DNA from: Neoechinorhynchus agilis
Taxonomy: Eukaryota; Acanthocephala
DNA: 64,000 nucleotides
Direction of reading: 5' to 3'
Assembly: GCA_051530055.1 (NCBI GenBank)
Contig: CM121341.1
Location: forward strand, 10,478,001 to 10,542,000
Under the pieces are notes generated by a model. It saw only the letters and a list, made by a program, of their open reading frames with translations. It was not told where the DNA came from and ran no database searches. The translations under genes were made by a program, and so were the position numbers. Positions within the stretch are counted from its first letter, which is position 1, and each line of letters opens with the position of its first letter. Shown in pieces: positions 1 through 12,010 of the stretch.

Positions 1-157
1 ATGCTTAAAGAGAACCTTAAGAAATGGAGCAATGAAAGCAAAACTCACGGCAAGACTAAAGCAGACGTCACCATCCGTACTTCTTCCAGATTTTCATCTT
101 CCATAACAGTCGTCTCTCGACTTTTTCCTAAAGATCTACTAAGAATCTCAAAACGAA

Positions 158-613
158 ATGGGTCGGATGCACAATCCCGGAAAAGGTATTAGCCGTCGAT
201 CATTACCATATCGGCGTGTGAATCCAAACTGCCAACATCCAAAAGCCGAGGAGGTTGTTGAGCAGATTTGCCGTCTTGCAAAGAAAGGTCTAAGTCCAAG
301 TCAAATTGGTGTTGTCCTTAGGGATGCTCATGGTGTTGCTCAAGTCAAATACATAACTGGGAATAAGATTCTACGAATTCTAAGGTCAAAAGCAATGGCT
401 CCGTCGATTCCTGAGGATCTATATGCTCTTATAAAGAAAGCAGTTGCTATTAGACGTCATTTGGAGAAGAATAGTAAAGACAAGGACTCAATGTTCCGTC
501 TGATTCTCGTTGAAAGTAGAATACATCGTCTTTCTCGATATTATAAGACGAAAAAGACTCTCCCGCCAACTTGGAAGTACCAGTCGTCCACTGCTGCGAC
601 TCTGATTGGCTAA
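158..613 (+). CDS. RPS13: 40S ribosomal protein S13 (uS15)
   Basis: Full-length 151-residue uS15 protein of the small ribosomal subunit, the same length as the human and worm proteins. It opens with [12 protein letters not shown], carries the family core [12 protein letters not shown] and [20 protein letters not shown], and ends with [13 protein letters not shown] followed by [11 protein letters not shown]. The reading frame is unbroken, so the gene has no intron in the coding part. Residues 20-35 (around [12 protein letters not shown]) differ strongly from the usual VPTWLKL stretch, a sign of a fast-evolving lineage. The start is the ATG at 158, because MGRMH is the invariant family start. 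The same DNA is open in another frame from base 1, but that reading has no family similarity. The gene lies upstream of the PHF20-like gene on the same strand, about 900 bases away. Confidence 0.98.
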   Translation: MGRMHNPGKGISRRSLPYRRVNPNCQHPKAEEVVEQICRLAKKGLSPSQIGVVLRDAHGVAQVKYITGNKILRILRSKAMAPSIPEDLYALIKKAVAIRRHLEKNSKDKDSMFRLILVESRIHRLSRYYKTKKTLPPTWKYQSSTAATLIG

Positions 614-1515
614 AAGATCCGGCAACACCGAAGAAAGTTATGGTTCTTTGTTGCTGTGTGTGGAATTCGTCTGTGGTCTATAATTTTTCAATTAGTAGTT
701 GTCATTAGAGTGTAGAAACGCTCTATTTTGCTTTTATTTGATCGCTAAGTTTTCGGCCATCTCAAGTTTAGTTGCCTTTACTCGACGAGCAACGGAGTTC
801 AAACTTTGATGGTAAGACTTCCTTAAGCCCGTTCAGGTGCTGTGATAAAGCATTTTTTTATCGTTGATTTTATTAATTCGACTCGATTTTTTTAACTGTC
901 CCAAATCTGATATGAAGAAAAATAATACGAATAAAATCTCGATATGTGAGATAGAGGGGATCGTGATTGGAATTATTGTTTAGAAGACTTTACAGGCGGT
1001 AAATGATTATTTATTAAAGACGTTCTACGAATCTCGTCGGATTCATCATCAGTAAACTAACAAACTGATGATGAACCCGACGAGATTCGTAGAACGTCTT
1101 CAATAAATAATCATTTGCCGCCTGTAAAGACTTCTAAACAATAATTCCACGAATAAAATTATTTGCTTCGCTGCGTCTTTTCGACGAATTTTGTTATAAT
1201 TCTAAAACGGCCAACGTCTTCTTTTTTGTTCTTAATAAAAAAATTGAATTTTAGGTTAATTTACTAATACTCGTCGTCTTCAACATGGAGTTTGAAGAGA
1301 AACCGTGTCTTTGCGGATGATTAAACGATTATCGTCTTTTCCATGAAGTGCTTTGCCTTGAATAAATCTATTGGATTCAGAACAAAACACTTTAGTATTT
1401 GAATAATCTAATCACTAAACTTATTGAGATTTCTACCTGATCGTTGTGAATTACATCCATGAAAAGCAAAAACCTTCTGTTTGAATGTTGTATTGTGAAG
1501 CATTAACAACCATCG
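614..1515. other. Intergenic region between RPS13 and the PHF20-like gene
   Basis: AT-rich non-coding DNA. Its only clear content is one hairpin element (969-1148), listed separately. The flank at 943-968 (cgatatgtgagatagagggg) matches the sequence beside other copies of the same family near 38.5, 38.75 and 60.42 kb. No reading frame or RNA gene could be supported. Confidence 0.6.
969..1148. repeat. Hairpin MITE, family H1, copy 1
   Basis: Near-perfect inverted repeat of about 180 bp. The left arm reads aattattgtttagaagact and continues through cgtctacgaatctcgtcgg-type sequence to catcatcag. The right arm is its reverse complement and ends cttctaaacaataattcc. The loop is only about 20 bases. 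There is no coding capacity, so this is a non-autonomous foldback or MITE-type element. It is one of about ten copies in the window, and its high arm identity suggests it is young or kept matched by conversion. Confidence 0.85.
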
Positions 1516-3668
1516 ATGTTTAACAAGAGAATCACTCGGCTTTTAAACTCCGGGGCGTTTCAGATGGGTAAACGTCAAGGTGAATTATGTACCGGATTAA
1601 CACCACCAAAAACCCAAAGACACGACTACGACGCATTTGATATGATTTGTGAAGGATGTTGTGTTAAAGTAATGGTTGGCGGACGATGGCGATTGGCTCG
1701 TGTATCAGAGATGTTGGACCAAAACCGAATAAAGGCAGTCTACTCGAATCAAGTACAGTCGGGCGGACGGTCGAATGTTCAGTTGGTTGAAATAAGGCTG
1801 CGATTACGGAACTCGTCAGTTGCTTATTTGATGAATCCAGACGATGCGGTTCCATCACCCGGTGATTGGGTGTTGGCCCGTGATCGAACTACATCTCCTG
1901 ATGGAATTGTTAGATTTTGTATGAAACCAGGAAAGATTATTGAATTTAACAGGGCTGACAATCAATCAGTTGTCCAGTTCGAGGATGACCAGAGTGTGGC
2001 CCAAGTTCATTTATCATATATTCAAATGATTGAACGCAATCAGCTTGAAGCCTTGTGTTCTCTGATCGTTGGAAGTCCGATTGGAAGCGAAGATAGAACT
2101 GGTGAGAGTGTTAGACCTAAACGGAGACGTCGAGTTCGTAAAGTTACTGATAGTGATTACGTTTTTGATGATGATTATGCCCGTGAGGATGATCAAGACT
2201 TTGCTCCTGATGATTCTGAAGAATATGAAGATGATTGTGCAATAGTGAGGACTCCTCGTCGTAGACGGCGAATTGAGGAAGTGAGGCGTCCAACAAAAAC
2301 CCAAGCGGATTTACCGATCACACATGAATCGCAAACCGAGACCAGTGAAGAAATACGAAATCTTTCATCGTCATCTGACACACAAGAGTCTCTTCAGTCT
2401 TACGATCCAGCAGATAAATCAGAATCAGCAGTTAACTATGACTACGATTACCCCGAACAGTCGGCAATCGTCGAAGAGGAATCCATGGAAGCGCCGAAAC
2501 TGAAATCGGCCACAAAACCTTATCAATACATGGACGATTTTTATCTTTTTGACTGCCTATGCGACACTGATGAAAACGATATACGGAATATTCGAGATAA
2601 ATCTACTATACAACAGGTAATTTTTTTGTTTTAACAGAATTTCCGATTAATTTAAATGCGTTTAGTGCACTCGTTGTCTATCTTGGCAACATAGCGAGTG
2701 CGCTCAGGTTGCTCTTAAGAATCCTGTCTTAAAACAGTTTACTGGATATCATTACATTTGTCCAAAGTGCTTGGACATGTCAAGTGAGTGCTTTTATTGG
2801 TTCATTCTTCATGCACCACTTTTCACTATAGTCTTCATATTATACAATCATACCTATTGTTATGAGATCACTTTTATGTAGATTTTATTTATACTTGGTA
2901 AAGCAAAATGCAATTTTTTCAATTTACGCCTGTCCAATCGCTCTTTAATTCTGCTTTTTCACCTTAAGTAATAGAGAATCATTAGCGTTTTCTTTTTTCA
3001 TAGGATTTAAGCTTTTACTCTAATTAGGCCGTTTGATTCTATTTGCTTAGAGAATTTTGGGGCACCAACGACTTTCATTTCATTTTAAAGGATTCAAACG
3101 CGGTTCGTGGCAGTTTTTCAATGACGGACAAGGTCTTGGACGAATAGTAAACATTCGTGATATTGATTACAACCTAGATGAAGATGAAAGGGACTTACTT
3201 AAGATCAAAACTGAGTTTAGACTTCTGCAAGCTGGACTTCCACGTATTCCCGGACCTGAATCCGAGTTAAAACTGATAGATATTTTTGGGCGTCATCAGG
3301 TGGAGACTATCGAGGTTTTGGAGGATTTATTGAACACTGTAACAGCCGAGGCGGGTGAAGGACAAGCTGAATATCCTTCGTTTATATACAAACGTTTAAT
3401 GGAAAAGCGACTGAATGCTGCGAAGGCCAAACTGCAGGAAATTGAACAAAGGTACAAAGATTTTCCTGCTTTTGATGATATAATGGTACGAAATCGCGTA
3501 AATGGCATTGTTGAAAAATACAGGGCGTGAGTGTGTTTATTTGAGCTTATCAAAATCTTTCGCATAAGCAATCTTTTGCATTTTAGATGTTCCAAATCAC
3601 TCAAAGTGGAAATCTATTTAAATTCTATGAGTGTTTCGCGGATAGTGGAGTTGTGGTTCGCCTTTTAG
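1516..3668 (+). CDS. PHF20/MBD-R2-like Tudor and PHD-finger chromatin protein
   Basis: Four exons are inferred: 1516-2616, 2666-2783, 3091-3526 and 3587-3668. They join in frame to about 578 residues with GT-AG introns of 49, 307 and 60 nt. Residues about 35-175 look like a pair of Tudor-type barrels (GGRWRLARVSEM and PSPGDWVLARDR segments). Then follow a basic patch (PKRRRRVRKV), a long acidic disordered stretch, and a C4HC3 PHD finger split by intron 1: CLC, then CTRCLSWQHSEC and CPKCL. A conserved helical C-terminal region starts at FKRGSWQFFNDG. This order matches PHF20/PHF20L1/MBD-R2, subunits of the NSL histone acetyltransferase complex that read methylated histones. Assignment rests on architecture and the PHD spacing. 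The Tudor call is weaker than the PHD call. Confidence 0.8.
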
Positions 3669-4167
3669 GAGAATTTCGAATTGGTGTTGATTCAAGGAAT
3701 GCAAAAGTTCAGACTACTGGGATTTTATTAAAAGAGCGAGATCTGTATCAATCTTCCGAGCTTCCTTTTGCTTTAGAATATTAGCTTTTGTGATTTATTG
3801 TTAACTAAAATGCAGCTATTTTCATTGTTTTTCAGATTCTTGCAAAACAAATAGATTTCCGCTTTCCGAAAAAACATACAACATACGTGTAGCGTTACAC
3901 TATCCGAGATTTCTTTTTTTATGCTTGTTTTTATCTCAGAGGGTCAATTTTAATTAAAGAGCACTGTTATCAATTGCTTAGCCGAAAAATAAGTGAAATT
4001 AAGAAGTTAAAAATGTCGGGATAATAGTATCTGAGCATGCCAATTGTCCATTTTGTTTGAGCCAATAAAAAATTTCTTATTTACGATGGAGATCGCATTG
4101 CGACTCGTGATTTAGTACTTCCAATTGCAGCTTCGATGAGCACAATATCACTTCGAATCTTGCATGA
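3669..4167. other. Intergenic region, may hold an unresolved 5' exon of UFSP2
   Basis: AT-rich sequence with no supported frame. The first UFSP2 exon I can follow is open only back to 4168 and has no ATG at its start, so a short upstream coding exon or a trans-splice site probably lies here. An ATG at 4085 opens only nine codons (MEIALRLVI) before a stop, so it is not a convincing start. Confidence 0.4.
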
Positions 4168-5661
4168 AACCAAGTTCTTTGTCTGAACTTTTGCGATGAT
4201 TTCGACGTATCACTTAACTCGTTTCTGCAATCGTTAATCTTTCGCTTAAGCGCTTGTAACGAAGACAGCGAGAATGCTAATTTCGCAGAGGAATATCTTT
4301 TTGATCACCTGAAGGAACTTCAGGAAAGTATTAGTGATTTCGATAACGTGAGATTTGTCCAAGTAGATATAATGCGCTCTGTGCGATTTTCGAATATAAT
4401 CGACTCTAATGTTAAGGCTCTCTTTACCATTAACGAGATTGATAAATGCTTTGTAATTCCGATCGATGAATTGATTACATTTCCTCGAGAAAATCAGGAT
4501 TGGCGCACGGTTAAATCTCAGTGGAAAACTTTGATCAGTGAGCGTTTATCGTCTTTTCTCGTGTTAATAAAGTCTCGAAAGCGAATGAAAGTTCATCACT
4601 ACCCAGTTTTCAGTTCAAAAAGGTTACTTTCCTTAGTAACCGAAGACGAACTCGGCGAACAGCATCATTGTAAGTATATCGGTCAACAGCGATAAATTAT
4701 CAATTGTGTTATTACCAATAGGCGAAGTGAGATTCGAAATCCATAAACAACTAGGTCTTCCGACAAGGCGCCCAATGTTTTCTCGATCTCAGTCCTTATT
4801 CGCTCATCAACAAAATCATCAATTATTAAGAAGCGTTCATTTGAACGTTGCAAAAGATGGCATCGTTGTTGATGGACCCTATGATTACTACCATTATTTG
4901 TGTGATGGAACGGACGATAAGACGAAGACTTGACGGGTTTTATTTGTTGTTATTTCTTGAACTATTACCCTTTGAAATGCAGAGTGGGTCGCTGCTGGAC
5001 GGTAAAACTCATAAACTGTGTGTTCTTAGATTGAATCTATCCGAATCAGAGTTGAACGGGCACTTGTTTTTGTCTAAAATAATCTAGTCTTCGTCCGTAA
5101 AGGCTGGGGATGTGCTTATCGGTCATTACAAACTACGTGGTCCTGGTTTTACCTAAATGGCTACACGGAACGTCCTGTGGCATCTATCCGTGATATCCAA
5201 ACAACTCTCGTCAGGATAGGTGATAAAACTGCAGCGTTTATGGGGAGCAGGCAATGGATAGGCAGTCTAGAATGTTCGTTCGTCCTCGAAACTGAGTTAT
5301 CGGTTAGTTTACCCTTTTTGTAACTCAATTTTCGCTCTCTTTTTAGATACAAAGTCGCATTCTACGTCTAGATAATGCTTCTTGCATGGTAAGAGATGAT
5401 ACCATTCAAGCACTTCTGGATCACTTTTTGAATTCACGATGTCCAATCATAATGGGTGGCGGCGTTCTAGCTCATACAATAGTTGGAATCTGTCCAAAGG
5501 GAGCGAACTCCACATTTCTAGTTGTGGATCCACACTACGCTGGTCCGGAGAAAACCGACTTGATCTTAGCGAAAGGTTACTGCACTTGGAAACCGGCGAC
5601 TTTTTGGTCAAAGAATCATTACTATAACCTGTGTATGCCGATTGTATCAGAGAGCGTTTAA
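4168..5661 (+). CDS. UFSP2: UFM1-specific protease 2
   Basis: Cysteine protease that matures UFM1 and removes it from targets at the endoplasmic reticulum. Visible coding pieces are 4168-4669, 4722 to about 4920, about 5099-5302 and 5347-5661. The first and last joints are normal GT-AG introns of 52 and 44 nt. The C-terminal peptidase domain has every family landmark: [14 protein letters not shown], the catalytic cysteine in [34 protein letters not shown], and the Asp-His pair in DPHYAG, ending YYNLCMPIV. The joint just before GWGC is abnormal: a 180-nt insert with terminal inverted repeats and no usable GT-AG pair sits there (separate entry). The N terminus is not resolved. The identification is firm. 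Whether the gene is functional depends on how the insert is removed. Confidence 0.93.
4921..5097. mobile_element. MITE-like insert or transposon-derived intron inside UFSP2
   Basis: The insert begins GACGAAGACT (4921-4930) and ends AGTCTTCGTC (5086-5095) plus CG, a 10-bp terminal inverted repeat. TAA stands directly on both sides (4918-4920 and 5098-5100), as a 3-bp target duplication would. Removing 180 bases restores GAT-AAA-GGC-TGG, that is D-D-K-G-W-G-C, exactly the family spacing. Left in place, the frame hits TGA within five codons. No GT-AG pair in or around it gives that product. The interior has no coding content. Confidence 0.7.
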
Positions 5662-6081
5662 CTTTCTTGGTTTGTTCCTATTTATCAATTACGCAAATTT
5701 CTTCACTTGTTTTAATGAAACGACGGACGCTGGCTCTTCTATTAGGCGAATGATGTTTCTAAAACAGATTATAACTTTGAAATTGTATGCTTTCAACTCT
5801 AATGTTTTGTATGGAAAAATATAAAGAATTTCTCATAATCTTCTGAATCCAATGTGTTTATCTTTCACAAAACAAAATCCATCTTTTCTTTTAGACCTTC
5901 AATGAAAAAACCTCGGATTACTTATAAGTACAATATCGTTAATGTTGTGTGCAGATTTCAGTTTTAAAACGCCTCCACAATGTGATGGCGACGTCGAAAA
6001 CCTGCGAATCAACGTAAATCTCGTAAAAGATCTTGGTAGCAATATGAAACGCTACTATTTCATCTTCGCGAATTTCGGGGA
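5662..6081. other. Downstream flank of UFSP2
   Basis: AT-rich non-coding sequence between the UFSP2 stop and the first copy of the composite repeat. The stretch at 5815-5826 (gaaaaatataaag) is a weak poly(A)-signal-like context. Nothing else could be supported. Confidence 0.4.
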
Positions 6082-7793
6082 AGATCAACATGCTAGATAC
6101 ATTCGTTAAATTTAATAAGTGTAATTTATTTAAGTGTTTATTAAATGTCGAATGACTACTTTTTTTTCACACGTAGAAAGCTGCCGTAGCCTAACGTCGT
6201 GATTTTCCTATTAGAATAATGTTCGATTTAACTAACGGAATCTCAATTATTACAGAAATCGCTTGCTGTCTTTTCACACTCTCTTTAATCAGAATATATA
6301 ATCCGGCTAGCCATTACAAATACATGAACATGCTTCAATTTCAAGTTATATTTGTTTACGAACGTTTTAAATGGAAAATTAACGCGATTTATATTTTCCT
6401 TTTTGACCCGTATATTGCCTTCCTGTGCGAGCACAAGCGTTGCAATGCGCCGGGGGCTTCCATTATCCATCGGTTGACGATAAGAGCAAACCTCGTTTCC
6501 ATTTGGATTCGCTTCTGAGATATTCTGAATTAGTAGAAGCAAACGAGGTCCACGCTTAAGATTGACGTCAACATCCGGATCCATCATCATTATAGTGTAA
6601 AGAAGCCATAATGGCGAATTTCGAACCTCGAAAATCGAAATCCGTCATTATAATTTTGTATTGGCATTCTGAGCAGCCTCCATTTCAAACCCAACATAGG
6701 GTTCACGTTTGATTTCTCCTGGTGAAATTACACTGGTGCATTGAACATTGCGATATCCACAACGAATAAATACGCCGTTTGATCTATAAACGATCAAGGG
6801 ATCACTTATGATCTTAAGTACTTCTTCCAAATGCTCGCTTTCATGTTTTTCTTTTTTACCATTAGAGGTCCTATCTTTGTGGTCGTTTAATTTAGTAAGG
6901 ACATAAATCGGTCCTCCAATGAACAGCTTTATTAAAGTACGCATTTAACACAAATAAACACAAATTCTTGTTTAGAAAAATTGGGTTCGTTTTGGTTAGT
7001 CGGTTCCACCCATACCGGCATTTGTCATTTTCACTCAATACTTCTTTCACCGTAGTCTTTGTTCGTAAGAAGAATTGTTACTCACATTGACAGGCACAGT
7101 GTGAATCACTCGCAGACTCCTGAAACACCGAACTTATACTTGTGCGCAAAAATAGTGATATGATTAAAATTATTGCTAATTGCCATTTGGAATTGAAAGA
7201 TTTGGTTTCTGTGAATTTTGGTGCAACAACACCATCCGACATGAGTAATTTGTTAATCAAAAGTAAAAGGATTGTCAAACAAGCTCAAAGGGCGCGCGCG
7301 TACAAAGCAGTGGTAAAACCCGCAATGGTATACGCAGCGGAGACTTGGGCTACAAAAGCGGAGGGCGTACAAAGATTGACCGTAAATGAAATGAGGATGC
7401 TGAGATGGTCAGCTGGAGTAACACACAGGGATAATATACCCAATGCCGAGATTAGAATAATGTTCGACGTCGAGCCGGTGCATTAAGTGATAGCCAAAAG
7501 AGGAATGCGATGGTTCTATCATGTGGAGCAACGAGCGGAGGACGATCTGATATAGAGCGCTGGACCTACTGAAGCCAAGGGGAAGAGGAAACGGGGAATG
7601 TCGGCGTGTGTAGTTGATAAAATAAACTTGTCAATATTCCATGGGCATCTCAAATTGATTCAGATGCTAAATGACACAAGGAAACAATTAATTTATTTTA
7701 TCTTCAACAGATTCGCACAATAATTCACGTCTCTGAGAATTTGTACTTTTTGTGTGGATGAAAATGCAGTTTCGGGAGCTGGTCAAGTGGCAA
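6082..7793. mobile_element. Composite unit C-A-B, copy 1 (carries an RTE-type LINE tail)
   Basis: This 1,712-bp stretch is repeated near 16.2-18.2 kb with only a handful of differences. Part C (6082-7272) is about 1.19 kb of unidentified sequence whose small frames on both strands match no family I know. Part A (about 7273-7598) encodes the C-terminal end of an RTE-clade LINE reverse transcriptase: AYKAVVKPAMVYAAETWA, VNEMRMLRWSAGVTHRD, then stops. Part B (7599-7793) departs from the LINE after KRKRG and is non-coding. The whole looks like a dead, chimeric repeat. A minus-strand frame at 7078-7278 has a hydrophobic segment (WQLAIILIISLFL) followed by a GTGAGT donor, so part C could derive from a host gene, but this is unproven. 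Confidence 0.8.
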
Positions 7794-8074
7794 AAAAGGG
7801 AGTAATACGAATGCCTCGATCCGTCGCTCTAAATTTTCCAACTTCTCGTCATTGAAACAATTGGTGCCATCGGACCAAGAGCCGCACAATTTTCGACTAA
7901 AGTTTGAAAACGGTATTATCAGAGAATTAGTGAATCAGAAAGGAAATGCTGGATACATACTCGAGGTAATGAATGATAAAGATGTTATGAGCGCTTGGGT
8001 ATTTAATTTTTTCTTAAGTGTCAGATAAAAATTTATAATTAATATAATCGAATAGGTAAGTGTTTGATACATAA
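7794..8074. other. Spacer between the composite unit and the LINE
   Basis: Mostly AT-rich DNA. An open stretch around 7800-8000 (encoding NFSTSRH-like and QLVPSDQEPHNFRLKF-like runs) might be the remnant of a coding exon, but no family match is apparent and it is short. Confidence 0.3.
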
Positions 8075-11000
8075 GGCAACGTCCTCTCTCTCGTCAATCG
8101 TCGTCAACGTTCTCTCTCGTCAACTGTCAACGTTCAATGTTCTCTCTCTCTCGTCAATCGTCAACGTTCAACGTTCCCTCTCTCGTCGTCACACATCATC
8201 GAATATTTTCTTTGTCACACGATCAACGCCGTCACAAGATCTAACGTCGTAAACAATTGCAAACAAATCGGTGAGCATCAACGTCGTCACACGATCAACG
8301 TCATCGTACGATCTAACGTCATAAACACTTGCAAACAATGCCGAGGCCAAGGCGCCCAACCACCAAGCTCGTCCCCTATGACATGAACGATTGTCCGGTT
8401 AAAACTCAAATATTCGTCACAAATACTTGGGCAGCAGGCAGGAAATTTATTTGCGGTTTCTGTACTGCCGCCTTGCTCATACCGTGTTCGTCGGCCCCCC
8501 TTCCCAATAAGTACTCAAGCACTAACCACTCCCAAACCCCTAATCCCCAACCCCTTCCATCTTAAGTTTCCCCACCCCAAACCTCATCGTCTCCCTCGCT
8601 TCACTCTCTAAATACTGCCCACCCACCCTTGGCTGTCGGCGCCCTCCAGGACTCCTCTCCACACTTAAATTAGACTTCTCTTCAACAATATTCTCCCCTC
8701 CTTAATTCCGTTCCTATCATCTCGCGTACCCCTCTTCCCTCGTCCCTGCACTCTAAGTCTCACTCTGCTCCACCATTAAAACCGAACCCCCTTCCTCCTC
8801 GGCCTCATCTAAATCCCCCATCTCCTTTCTAGCACCCCGTACTGCTAGAAAAAACCATAAACCCCTCCCATAGTTCTACGATTACGTTTCAACGTTAGCC
8901 CCATCAAAACCTTCCACTTTCTCTCCTGTACCTCGATTTGCTAGTAAAAAGCACACACCCCTACCATCCTTCAACGACTACATTAAGAATCCCTCGCCTC
9001 GTAAACTAACTCCTCCTAAACCCCTCTCATCCTTGCCTGCACTAATCTCTCATCTGCCTAAAACCACTATTCCGCACCCTACCAAATCTGAAAACTTTCG
9101 CTTCGCCCCTCAGAGGCGAAAAATACCTTGGACGCTCACACTACCTCACCTCTTACCACCACCTCTTCAACTCCCAATATCCTCTTTCCCCCTCGAGTTA
9201 ATCCCGCACGCACAGTTCCCACCCTTATGGTCCCTACACTACAATCACCCCTCACTACAGTGTCCACCCACGAATCCATTATCCCCGAACTACCCCAACC
9301 AGTCAACTCCCATCCCTTCTCTCTCTGCGCAGCTTCAACCCTCTCCATCAGTGTCTACCCCTCATGTCCCTTCTAAACATCCTTTTCCAATAATCTTTTA
9401 TTCTAACATCCGCAGCCTCCTCCCCAAACTGGATGAGCTCCATATAGTGGCTTCTTCTTGCAACGCCGACATCCTTGTAATTACAGAAACATGGCTCTCA
9501 CCCCATAGCAAATTATCTGCCTTCCTTCCAAACTTTCAAGCTTTTCACCCCGCAAGGGACTTCCGAAACGAGGAAGGCGTATCGATCTTCATCCGCACCC
9601 GCAATGGACAACGTGAGATCTCGGTCGCTAGTCTTTATCGCCCTCCTTCCTCAATCATCCCCAACACACTTCAACAAATAGACCACCTATTTACTGACCT
9701 ACTTTCCACTTCCTCAGATCACTTCATTATATTGGGCGATTTTAACGAACTGCCGATCCCGCCCTCGCTCTCTCATCTTTCCCAACCCGTTGCTTTCCCC
9801 ACACGCTTCTCCTCCCGCCTTGATAAAATTTTCTCAAACATCAGGCAATACTCGTGTACTACCAAACTCCCCCCCCGATCGCCTCGTCTGACCATTGTTC
9901 CATCCTTCTCTCCTCTACATCACCTCAAAAACGTTCCTTTTCCGACCCCTACGTTGTCTGGGATAAACGTGATCATCATACCCACGTCTTTGCTGCATGT
10001 GTCAATTCTCTTATCACGCAAAACAGCTCTACCATCTTTGGCACTGACCCCTCGATTGCAATGGGCTCTTTGTCAAATCTAATAAAATCTGCGATAAAGG
10101 CCTCCTTTCCTCGCAAAACAATACGAATCTTGAACCGCGACCCTCCATGGTTCTCGCCTTTTCTAAAAACCCTTCAAATCCAGGTCACCAAAGCTTTACG
10201 GTAAGGCAATCCCGCTTACCCCTCCACTCCACACTGACCAAACGCATCCGTATAGCACGCAAATTATTTTTCTCATCTCGTCTCTCGTCCGTTCCCAATC
10301 GAAACTGGTGGCGTGAAATAAAAATGTAACTGGTCTTGGTAGATCAATCCCCTTCGCATCTCTCCTCAAATCTGATATCCTCTCGATCCTTAACTCCATG
10401 AATAAAAACGTCTGTCCTCGCCAAACCTCCAATTCATTGTCCCAACCTCCCTTCTCACTTTGTGACCCGCCTATACATACATGCCCTTCCTTTGTTTTCC
10501 CTCTCGAAATCCCAGAGATCCTTAAACGCCTGCTCCGCTATTCTTCCCCTAATTCAACTATCCCAAATTGGGTCATTCGTTTCACCATCCCGGAACTTAT
10601 CGATCCTCTAACGCACATAACGAACCTTAGCTTTCTATTCGGCTCTTTCCCATCGTGTCTTAAGGAAGCCCGTGTTGTCCCCCCACCCAAAAACCATAAA
10701 CCAATTTCCCCCACATCCTTTCGTCCCATCTCCATCCTCTCACCCTTCTCTAAAATCTTGAAAAATGTTTTAAAACCCGCATACTTCCCTTCTTCCTCAA
10801 AAACATCTCCCTTTCTCAATTCGCTTTCCGTCCCAATTACTATTGTTCTGATGCCCTCCTCTGCATCTACGATACGTCCGTCTTATGCAACTGGATATTT
10901 CCAGGGCGTTCGAGTCGGTAGATCACTCCCTTCTCCTCAAATCATGTGCTTCCTTTGGCCTCCCAACCTGGCAACTCGTTTGGATTTCCTCTTTCCTCAC

Positions 11001-12010
11001 CAACCACGAACAATATATCCAATGCGGAACTTCTTGTTCCCCTTCTCTGCGAATATTTAAAGGGTCCTTCAAGGCGCCGTACTTTCCCCTCTCCTCTTTG
11101 ACATTTCTTTAAATGACCTCGCTCCCCCTACCAAATACTTTCTCTATGCAGATCACCTCACAGTCATTACCATCACATCTCCCTCTCTCCCTCTCCATAA
11201 CCATGGACGAGCTCAACCATCTCATTTCCTCGCTCTTTACACTAAACCTCCCCCTAAATTTATCCAAATCTTCTGAGCCTGTCCCCCATATTTGAAAACG
11301 CAATCTTATCCCCGCGCCTCTCCCCCTCCCCATCCAACGCTCCTCTTCTCTCCGAATACTAAGCCTGATTTTACAAGAAAACTTTAAATGAGATGCCCAC
11401 ATTTCACTTGCACTCTCTAAAGCAAACCCTCGTCTTTACCTTCTAAAACTCCTCCGGCGTCTCGGCGTATCCCCTAAACACCTTGCCCACTTTTATCTTT
11501 CTGTCATCCTTCCTATCCTTAAATACGCTTTCCCCACTTTCCCCGCCCTTTCCGTCAATGCCCTCCATTCCCTCGAAACCTTCCACAAGAGAGCAGCGAG
11601 AATATGCGAGACTTCAGTCCCTCCTCTCGACGCCCACCTCCACTCCGTTTTCTCCAAAAACACCGTCCGTCTTCTTCAACCCCCCTCCACAATTTTCTTC
11701 CCTCATCTCTAAATACTCTTCCTTCGTAAACACCCGTAACCGCAACCTTTTTCATCCCCCCTCGCTCGTACCATCCTCTACCAAAAATCTTTCTTCCCCC
11801 AAGCCCAATCTTTCCTTAATAACCGGAGAACAAGGAAAGACTCCCAATCGGTCATCTCCTGTACAAAGCCTTCGATCGCACATTAACACTCCTTCAAAGA
11901 CAAGTCCCACCTCCCTTGCCTTCAACATCCGTCATCCAGACACCTTCAGCAAAGATAGATGCTGGCTAGTGTGTGGATCGTGCATTTCTTACATTAATAA
12001 AACGTGTTTA
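8075..12010 (+). mobile_element. Degraded, near full-length LINE (CR1/L2/Jockey-like)
   Basis: A pyrimidine-rich element with a 5' region built from repeats of the motif cgtcaacgttctctct (8090-8330). An ORF1-like start lies at 8338 (MPRPRRPTTK, with a C-x2-C pair in FICGFC). An apurinic-type endonuclease follows at about 9380-9900: NIRSLLPKLDEL, ITETWLS, ASLYRPP, FIILGDFN and SSDHCSI. The reverse transcriptase spans about 10.65-11.16 kb: FRPISILSPFSKIL, LDISRAFESVDH, and LYADH where active elements have YADD. A C-terminal region (ILPILKYAF, LETFHKRAARIC) ends near 11.7 kb. Frames are broken many times and the catalytic YADD is altered, so it is inactive. A relative of the same family begins at 62.7 kb. 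Base composition (C-rich on the plus strand) is unlike the host genes. Confidence 0.88.

Noticed and set aside
1-192. 63-codon frame overlapping the start of RPS13
   Set aside because: It is out of frame with RPS13, has no family similarity and ends inside it.
6219-6944. Frames repeated at 6.2-6.9 and 16.9-17.6 kb as duplicated genes
   Set aside because: Their identity reflects the recent duplication of the composite unit. No splice model or family supports coding.
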